Assembly: GCA_004211235.1 (NCBI GenBank)
Contig: SEEY01000048.1
Location: 1 to 12,367, forward strand
Reading direction: 5' to 3'
From: Rubrivivax sp.
Lineage (GTDB): Bacteria; Pseudomonadota; Gammaproteobacteria; Burkholderiales; Burkholderiaceae
DNA: 12,367 bases
The first letter of the stretch is position 1, and each line of letters begins with the position of its first letter. This document shows positions 5,820 to 10,518 of the stretch, piece after piece. A program made the position numbers and the translations under genes. The notes beneath the pieces are model-generated. The model ran no database searches. It saw only the letters and a list, made by a program, of their open reading frames with translations, and had not been told where the DNA came from.

Positions 5820-6827
5820 ATGGACAGCAGGATCAAGACGGCACTGGTACTCGGCGCGAGCGGCGGCATTGGCGGCGAGGTGGCCCGCCAGCTGCGCGAT
5901 GCCGGCTGGATCGTGAAAGCCTTGAAGCGCGGCCAGCCCGGCGCCCAGGAAACTCGCGACGGCATCGAATGGTGGCGCGGTGATGCGCTCGATGCAGCCG
6001 ACGTGGCCGCCGCCGCCCAGGGCTGCAGCGTCATCGTGCATGCCGTGAACCCGCCGGGCTACCGCGACTGGGACCGTCTCGTGCTGCCGATGCTGGACAA
6101 CAGCATCGCCGCGGCCAAGGCGCAGCAGGCCACGCTGGTGCTGCCCGGCACGGTCTACAACTTCGGCCCCGATGCCCTGGCCACGCCCCTGCGCGAGGAC
6201 GCGCCGCAGCACCCCGCCACGCGCAAGGGGGCCATCCGCGTCGAGATGGAAGCGCGGCTGCGGGCGGCCAGTGAGGGTGGCATGCGTGTCATCGTCGTTC
6301 GCGCCGGCGACTTCTTCGGCCCACGGCCGGGAAACAACTGGTTCTCCCAGGGGCTCGTCAAGCCGGGCAAGCCGGTCACGACGATCAGCAACCCGTCTGC
6401 CCCAGGCGTCGGCCACCAATGGGCCTACCTGCCCGATGTGGCGCGCACGATGGTGGAACTGCTCGACAGGCGCCACGCGCTGCCCGCCTTCGCCAGCTAC
6501 CACATGGCCGGCCATTGGGATGCCAACGGCCGCCAGATGGCCGAGGCCATCCAACGCGTCGCGGCCCGCCACGGCCGCACGCCGCGGATTGCCGCGCTGC
6601 CCTGGTGGCTGCTCAACCTGGCCAGCCCGTTTGTCGTGGCATTCCGCGAGATGCGCGAGATGCGCTACCTGTGGCGGCAGCCGGTGCGCATGGACAACGC
6701 AAACCTGCTGGCCGTGCTGGGCCGGGAGCCGCACACGCCGCTCGACGAGGCCGTGGAGGCCGCGCTGCTCGGGCTGGGTTGCCTGCCCCCTGCCGAGGGC
6801 CAGCGTCTGGCCGTCGCTGTTGGATAG
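5820..6827 (+). CDS. NAD(P)-binding epimerase/dehydratase-like protein (atypical extended SDR)
   Basis: This 335-residue Rossmann-fold protein has the dinucleotide motif G12-A-S-G-G-I-G18 near its N-terminus and the D-A-L-D acidic turn at about 55-58. V-I-V-H-A-V-N-P-P at 71-79 and the L-P-G-T-V-Y-N-F-G strand at 108-116 follow. The extended SDR C-terminal part has W-A-Y-L-P-D-V-A-R and Y-H-M-A-G-H. The classical catalytic Y-x-x-x-K is missing: the aligned position reads K136-G-A-I-R140. It is therefore an atypical SDR, perhaps a reductase or a binding protein, and the substrate is unknown. Two ATGs stand in tandem (5817 and 5820); GGAG lies seven bases before the second, which I chose. It is divergent from the LysR gene and is followed after 34 bases by the dehydratase. 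Confidence 0.85.
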   Translation: MDSRIKTALVLGASGGIGGEVARQLRDAGWIVKALKRGQPGAQETRDGIEWWRGDALDAADVAAAAQGCSVIVHAVNPPGYRDWDRLVLPMLDNSIAAAKAQQATLVLPGTVYNFGPDALATPLREDAPQHPATRKGAIRVEMEARLRAASEGGMRVIVVRAGDFFGPRPGNNWFSQGLVKPGKPVTTISNPSAPGVGHQWAYLPDVARTMVELLDRRHALPAFASYHMAGHWDANGRQMAEAIQRVAARHGRTPRIAALPWWLLNLASPFVVAFREMREMRYLWRQPVRMDNANLLAVLGREPHTPLDEAVEAALLGLGCLPPAEGQRLAVAVG

Positions 6828-6849
6828 CGCTACCATTTGCGTCCTTGAC

Positions 6850-6855
6850 AAGGAG
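6850..6855 (+). promoter_or_regulatory. Strong ribosome binding site deciding the GTG start of the dehydratase
   Basis: AAGGAG lies six bases before the GTG at 6862. The frame is open far upstream, over the epimerase gene, and the GTG at 6874 has no such site. This element therefore fixes the start at 6862. Confidence 0.75.
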
Positions 6856-6861
6856 AAGACG

Positions 6862-8595
6862 GTGGCGGACGACGTGACGGGCAAGAAGAAACTGCGCAGC
6901 CAGGACTGGTTCGGCGGGCGCGACAAGATGGGCTTCGTGCACCGCGCCTGGCTGCGCAACCAGGGCTATCCGAACGACTATTTCGGCGGCAAGCCGGTCA
7001 TCGGCATCTGCAACACCTGGAGCGAACTCACGCCCTGCAACGGCCACCTGCGTGACCTGGCAGAGAACGTCAAACGCGGCATCCTCGAAGCCGGCGGCGT
7101 GCCGATGGAGTTCCCGGTGATGTCGCTCGGCGAGACCATCATGAAGCCGACCACCATGCTGTTCCGCAACCTGGCGAGCATGGACGTCGAGGAGTCGCTG
7201 CGCGCCAACCCGCTGGACGGCGTGGTGCTGATGACCGGCTGCGACAAAACGACGCCATCGCTGCTGATGGGCGCCTGCAGCGTCGGCCTGCCGGCGCTGG
7301 TCGTGTCGGGCGGGCCGATGCTGAACGGCAAGTTCCGCGGCGGCGAGATCGGCTCGGGCACGTTCAACTGGCAGGTCAAGGCCAAGATCGACAGCGGCGA
7401 GTTCACGGCGGATGACCTGACCGAAGCCGAGGTCTGCGGCGCCCGCAGTGCCGGCCACTGCAACACCATGGGCACGGCATCGACGATGGCGGTCATGTCC
7501 GAAGCGCTCGGCATGACGCTCCCCGGCATGGCGTCCATTCCCGCGGCCGACTCACGCAAGAAGCTGATGGCCCAGTTGAGCGGCCGGCGCATCGTCGAGA
7601 TGGTCAACGAGGACCTGACGATGGACAAGGTGCTGACGCGCCAGGCGTTCGAGAACGCCATCGTCGTCAACGCCGCGGTGGGCGGATCCACCAACCTCAT
7701 CCTGCACCTGCTGGCGATCGCCGGCCGTATCGGCGTGCCGCTGTCGCTGGAAGACTTCGACCGCCATGGCAGCCAGGTGCCGCTGCTCGTCAACCTGAAG
7801 CCCTCGGGCGAGCGGCTGATGGAGGACTTCTTCTATGCCGGCGGCCTGTCCGTGGTCATGAAGGAGCTGGGCGATCTGCTGCACCGCGACGTGCTGACGG
7901 CGAACGGCCGCACGCTCGACGACAACTACCGCACAGCGACCTGCTACGACGCCACCGTCATCCGGCCGCTCACCGAGCCGCTGCAGCCGGCCGCCGGCAT
8001 CGCCGTGCTGCGCGGCAACCTGTGCGAGCAGGGCGCCGTCATCAAGCCCTCGGCCGCGACGCCGGCACTGTTGCAGCATCGCGGCCCGGCCGTCGTCTTC
8101 AGCAGCATGGAGGACTACCACGCCCGCATCGACGACCCGGCACTGCCGATCACCGCGGACAGCGTCATCGTGCTGCAGGGCGTGGGGCCGCGCGGCTATC
8201 CCGGCATGCCGGAAGTGGGCAACGTCGACCTGCCGCGCAAGCTGGTCGAACAGGGCGTGCAGGACATGGTCCGCATCTCCGACGGCCGCATGAGCGGCAC
8301 GGCCTACGGCACCGTCGTGCTGCACGTGGCGCCCGAGGCGGCGGCGGGTGGCACGCTGGCGCTGGTGCAGGACGGCGACCTCATCGAGCTGGACGTGCCG
8401 GCAAGGCGTCTGCAACTGCTCGTGAGCGACGATGAGCTGGCCCGCCGCCGCGCCGCCTGGCTGCCGCCTGCCGCCGTGGCCACGCGCGGTTATGTGAAGC
8501 TCTACGTCGACCACGTCCAGCAGGCGCACCTTGGGGCCGACCTGGACCTGCTGGTGGGCAGCTCCGGCTCCATCGTCGAACGCGATTCGCATTGA
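6862..8595 (+). CDS. IlvD/Edd-family dehydratase, sugar-acid (L-arabinonate-type) branch
   Basis: This 577-residue Fe-S dehydratase removes water from a 2,3-dihydroxy acid to give a 2-keto-3-deoxy acid. Three cysteines that would hold a [2Fe-2S] cluster are present at Cys59 (T-P-C-N-G), Cys127 (T-G-C-D-K) and Cys200 (G-H-C-N-T-M-G). Lys129 is the expected carbamylated Mg ligand, and Ser478 in R-M-S-G-T-A-Y-G is the catalytic serine. From memory, spacing and flanks resemble the Rhizobium L-arabinonate dehydratase (579 residues): L-R-S-Q-x-W at the start, N-Q-G-Y-P, and a terminal D-S-H. Many databases would call it dihydroxy-acid dehydratase (ilvD), but valine/isoleucine synthesis is less likely. 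It starts at GTG with AAGGAG six bases before. It is probably co-transcribed with the epimerase-like gene and controlled by the divergent LysR protein. The exact sugar acid is unknown. Confidence 0.9.
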   Translation: MADDVTGKKKLRSQDWFGGRDKMGFVHRAWLRNQGYPNDYFGGKPVIGICNTWSELTPCNGHLRDLAENVKRGILEAGGVPMEFPVMSLGETIMKPTTMLFRNLASMDVEESLRANPLDGVVLMTGCDKTTPSLLMGACSVGLPALVVSGGPMLNGKFRGGEIGSGTFNWQVKAKIDSGEFTADDLTEAEVCGARSAGHCNTMGTASTMAVMSEALGMTLPGMASIPAADSRKKLMAQLSGRRIVEMVNEDLTMDKVLTRQAFENAIVVNAAVGGSTNLILHLLAIAGRIGVPLSLEDFDRHGSQVPLLVNLKPSGERLMEDFFYAGGLSVVMKELGDLLHRDVLTANGRTLDDNYRTATCYDATVIRPLTEPLQPAAGIAVLRGNLCEQGAVIKPSAATPALLQHRGPAVVFSSMEDYHARIDDPALPITADSVIVLQGVGPRGYPGMPEVGNVDLPRKLVEQGVQDMVRISDGRMSGTAYGTVVLHVAPEAAAGGTLALVQDGDLIELDVPARRLQLLVSDDELARRRAAWLPPAAVATRGYVKLYVDHVQQAHLGADLDLLVGSSGSIVERDSH

Positions 8596-8625
8596 CACAG
8601 CGGGGGCGGGGCCGCTGGCCATAAT
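8592..8625 (+). promoter_or_regulatory. Weak promoter candidate for the Anbu gene
   Basis: A consensus TTGACA (8592-8597) overlaps the dehydratase stop codon, and CATAAT (8620-8625) lies downstream. The 22-base spacer is too long for a normal sigma-70 promoter, so the two boxes probably do not work together. CATAAT alone could act as a -10 with an unrecognised -35. Confidence 0.25.
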
Positions 8626-8654
8626 CGACAGGTCGTCTGCCGAGAACCTGCCCC

Positions 8655-9395
8655 ATGACCTACTGCGTCGCGATGCGCCTGCGCGCCGGCCTGCTGTTCG
8701 CCTCCGATACCCGCACGAACGCGGGCATCGACCACATCGCCACCTTCCGCAAGATGTACCAGTTCCAGATCCCGCACCAGCGCGAGATCGTGCTGCTGGC
8801 GGCGGGCAATCTGGCGACGACGCAGTCCGTCATGTCGCTGCTGAACCAGCGCCTGCACGGCGAGACCGAGCACCTGCTCAGCGTGCCCAGCCTGTTCGAT
8901 GCGGCCGTGCTGCTGGGCCGCACGCTGAAGGAAGTGGTCGGACGCGACAGCGGCGACCCCAACAACCACGGCGTGGACTTCGGCGCCAACTTCCTGCTCG
9001 GCGGCCAGATCAAGGGCGAGGGCCCGCGCCTCTTCCACATCTACCCGCAAGGCAACTTCATCGAGGCGACGGAAGACACGCCCTACTTCCAGATCGGCGA
9101 GAGCAAGTACGGCAAGCCCATCATCGACCGCGTCATCCGCTATGACACGACGCCGCTCGACGAGGCCGCCAAATGCACGCTGGTCAGCTTCGACTCGACC
9201 ATCCAGTCCAACCTGTCGGTGGGCCTGCCCATCGACATGCTGATGCTGCGCGCCAACCAGTTCGACATGGCCATGAAGCCGCCGCACCGCATCGGCCGCG
9301 ACGACCCCTACTTCCTGGCATTGCGCAACGGCTGGAGCGCCGGGCTGCGCAAGGTGTTCGACGACCTGCCCAACGAGCCGTGGTTTGACGCCTAG
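8655..9395 (+). CDS. Anbu proteasome-type peptidase (ancestral beta subunit, BPH)
   Basis: This 246-residue protein is a member of the Ntn-hydrolase proteasome superfamily. It begins M-T-Y-C-V-A-M, so removing Met exposes Thr as the nucleophile. S-D18-T-R-T-N-A-G follows, then Lys33 (R-K-M-Y-Q-F), giving the expected Thr-Asp-Lys catalytic set. A-A-G-N-L-A-T-T-Q and the late strand L-V-S-F-D-S-T matching the Anbu group confirm it. Anbu proteins form open-ring or helical assemblies in the cytoplasm, and their substrates are unknown. Anbu genes usually sit beside an alpha-E/DUF403 protein, a circularly permuted ATP-grasp enzyme and a transglutaminase-like protease. None of these is seen within this window, so the gene appears detached. 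There is no strong Shine-Dalgarno (GAGAACC upstream). It starts 59 bases after the dehydratase stop and ends before a tRNA terminator on the other strand. Confidence 0.93.
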   Translation: MTYCVAMRLRAGLLFASDTRTNAGIDHIATFRKMYQFQIPHQREIVLLAAGNLATTQSVMSLLNQRLHGETEHLLSVPSLFDAAVLLGRTLKEVVGRDSGDPNNHGVDFGANFLLGGQIKGEGPRLFHIYPQGNFIEATEDTPYFQIGESKYGKPIIDRVIRYDTTPLDEAAKCTLVSFDSTIQSNLSVGLPIDMLMLRANQFDMAMKPPHRIGRDDPYFLALRNGWSAGLRKVFDDLPNEPWFDA

Positions 9396-9441
9396 CCGGC
9401 GCGGCCTGTCGTCGGCCATCGCGGCAAGAGAAGCGGCCAGC

Positions 9442-9476
9442 AAAAAGCCCCTGACTCGGTGACGAATCAGGGGCTT
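9442..9476 (-). terminator. Rho-independent terminator of tRNA-Phe
   Basis: A 10-bp stem AAGCCCCTGA / TCAGGGGCTT (9445-9454 with 9467-9476) is extended by TCG/CGA after one mismatch, with a GTGA loop. On the minus strand the stem is followed by a run of Ts, so it ends the tRNA-Phe transcript. It may also stop read-through from the Anbu gene on the plus strand. Confidence 0.9.
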
Positions 9477-9483
9477 GGTGTCT

Positions 9484-9559
9484 TGGTGGCCAAGGGCGGA
9501 ATCGAACCACCGACACGCGGATTTTCAATCCGCTGCTCTACCAACTGAGCTACTTGGCC
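9484..9559 (-). tRNA. tRNA-Phe (anticodon GAA)
   Basis: This is a complete 76-base tRNA on the minus strand with encoded CCA (9486-9484). The acceptor GGCCAAG (from 9559) pairs with CTTGGCC (ending 9488). The anticodon stem GCGGA/TCCGC holds the loop T-T-GAA-A-A, giving anticodon GAA at 9526-9524. The D-arm AGCTCAGTTGGTAGAGC and the T-loop TTCGATT are normal. It is a stand-alone gene placed between the response regulator gene upstream and the convergent Anbu gene. Confidence 0.97.
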
Positions 9560-9601
9560 TTCTCGTTCTGCCTGCCTGGCGGCCGGTCAGCGAAGTCCGC
9601 C

Positions 9602-9607
9602 ACTATA
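9602..9607 (-). promoter_or_regulatory. -10 box (TATAGT) for tRNA-Phe
   Basis: TATAGT on the minus strand is followed by a GC-rich discriminator (GGCGGAC), a pattern typical of stringently controlled stable-RNA promoters. The transcript start would be near 9595, giving a leader of about 36 bases. No clear -35 is found at normal spacing. Confidence 0.4.
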
Positions 9608-9615
9608 GCACACGG

Positions 9616-10347
9616 TCAACCCAGTCCTCGCTTGTTGCGGCTGAGGTCGACGCCCAGCTGCTTGAGCTTGCGGTAGAGGTGGGTGCGCTCCAGGCCGGTC
9701 TTCTCGGCGACGCGGGTCATGGAGCCGTTTTCCTTGGCGAGGTGGAATTCGAAGTAGCTTTTCTCGAAGGCATCGCGCGCTTCGCGCAGCGGTCGGTCAA
9801 GCTCGAAACTTTGCTCGGACGCCAGGGCGCCGCTGCTGCTGTTGCCGACGCTGCCGCCACCGGACAGGTGCGGCATGCCGCCGAGACTCTGCGCGGGCGC
9901 GACGGGCAGGGCGAGATTGATCGGCTCGGGCCGCACCGAGTAGCTCGGCAGGCCGGCGACCGCAGGCGCGGGGCGCGGCGGGGCCGTCTTCACCAGCGCC
10001 TGCTCGACGGCCCGCAGCAGCTTCTGCAGCGTGATGGGCTTTTCGAGGAAGGCAATGGCCCCGAACTTGGTGGCCTCGACGGCGGTGTCGATGGTGCCGT
10101 GGCCGCTCATCATGATGACGGGCATCGTCAGCAGGCCGGCGCCGCCCCATTCCTTGAGCAGGGTCACGCCATCGACATCGGGCATCCAGATGTCGAGCAG
10201 AACCAGGTCGGGGCGCTTGCGTTCGCGCGCCGCCCGGGCCTGGGCGGCGTTCTCGGCAAGCTCGATGGTGTGTCCCTCGTCGCTGAGGATCTCGGACAAC
10301 AGGGCTCGAATGCCCAGTTCGTCGTCGACTACAAGAATCGTGGCCAT
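9616..10347 (-). CDS. Response regulator with REC and Fis-type HTH, no AAA+ domain (NtrX-like)
   Basis: This 243-residue response regulator has an N-terminal receiver domain (1 to about 118) with acidic pair Asp8/Asp9, phospho-acceptor Asp52 (V-L-L-D-I-W-M-P-D), Ser81 and Lys103 (E-K-P). A Pro/Ala/Ser/Gly-rich linker of about 60 residues follows. The C-terminal Fis-type helix-turn-helix (about 187-236) contains R-V-A-E-K-T-G-L-E-R-T-H-L-Y-R-K-L. NtrC/NtrX proteins normally carry a central sigma-54-activating AAA+ ATPase of about 230 residues; here only a low-complexity linker is present, so it cannot drive sigma-54 open-complex formation in the usual way. The DNA half still resembles NtrX. 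The start at 10347 has TGAGGA five bases upstream. Its cognate kinase gene lies upstream on the same strand. Confidence 0.9.
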   Translation of the reverse strand: MATILVVDDELGIRALLSEILSDEGHTIELAENAAQARAARERKRPDLVLLDIWMPDVDGVTLLKEWGGAGLLTMPVIMMSGHGTIDTAVEATKFGAIAFLEKPITLQKLLRAVEQALVKTAPPRPAPAVAGLPSYSVRPEPINLALPVAPAQSLGGMPHLSGGGSVGNSSSGALASEQSFELDRPLREARDAFEKSYFEFHLAKENGSMTRVAEKTGLERTHLYRKLKQLGVDLSRNKRGLG

Positions 10348-10353
10348 GAATCC

Positions 10354-10518
10354 TCAGGAGCTGTGTATGTTTGCCGCGCAGCCGATCGGGCCGTTGCGGC
10401 GTTGCCAGTCAAGGCGCCAAGCAGAGTCGCAGCGCGGGCTGCGCGAGCAGGTGCAACGCCGAATGGCGGCGTTGCGTTGGCACGAGCGGTCGTGTGGGGT
10501 TCTTTCACAGCTTCTCAT
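10354..10518 (-). CDS. Possible small ORF (54 residues) filling the kinase-regulator gap
   Basis: This frame starts at an ATG that overlaps the kinase stop (ATGA) and ends at a TGA merged with the regulator's TGAGGA ribosome binding site, so it exactly fills the gap. The 54-residue product would be basic (11 Arg) and Cys-rich (residues 4, 13, 22, 24, 30 and 47), without a signal peptide or membrane helix. Placement suggests translational coupling of kinase, small ORF and regulator. Against it, third positions are about 74 percent G/C by my count, which looks lower than in the neighbouring genes. AGA (twice) and ATA codons occur, there is no separate Shine-Dalgarno, and I recognise no family. 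It may be a chance open frame in spacer DNA. Confidence 0.3.
   Translation of the reverse strand: MRSCERTPHDRSCQRNAAIRRCTCSRSPRCDSAWRLDWQRRNGPIGCAANIHSS
10453..10475. repeat. Perfect 9-bp hairpin in the kinase-regulator spacer
   Basis: GCAACGCCG and CGGCGTTGC are fully complementary around a 5-base loop. There is no T-run on either side, so it is not a typical intrinsic terminator. A further copy of CGGCGTTGC lies at 10397-10405. It could attenuate or process the mRNA between kinase and regulator. Confidence 0.6.

Noticed and set aside
6845..6850. TTGACA just before the dehydratase ribosome binding site
   Set aside because: No -10 box follows before the start codon; a transcript from it would lack the gene start.
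6172..6861. A long N-terminal extension of the dehydratase frame over the epimerase gene
   Set aside because: It is low-complexity Arg/Ser/Pro/Cys sequence antithetic to the family. AAGGAG before the GTG at 6862 gives the normal length of 577 residues.
5757..6959. A 400-codon minus-strand frame opposite the epimerase gene
   Set aside because: It overlaps the Rossmann-fold gene and the start of the dehydratase, with no recognisable motifs or ribosome binding site.
9614..9619. TTGACC near the TATAGT box of tRNA-Phe
   Set aside because: Only six bases separate it from the -10, far too few for a promoter; it is part of the regulator's stop region.
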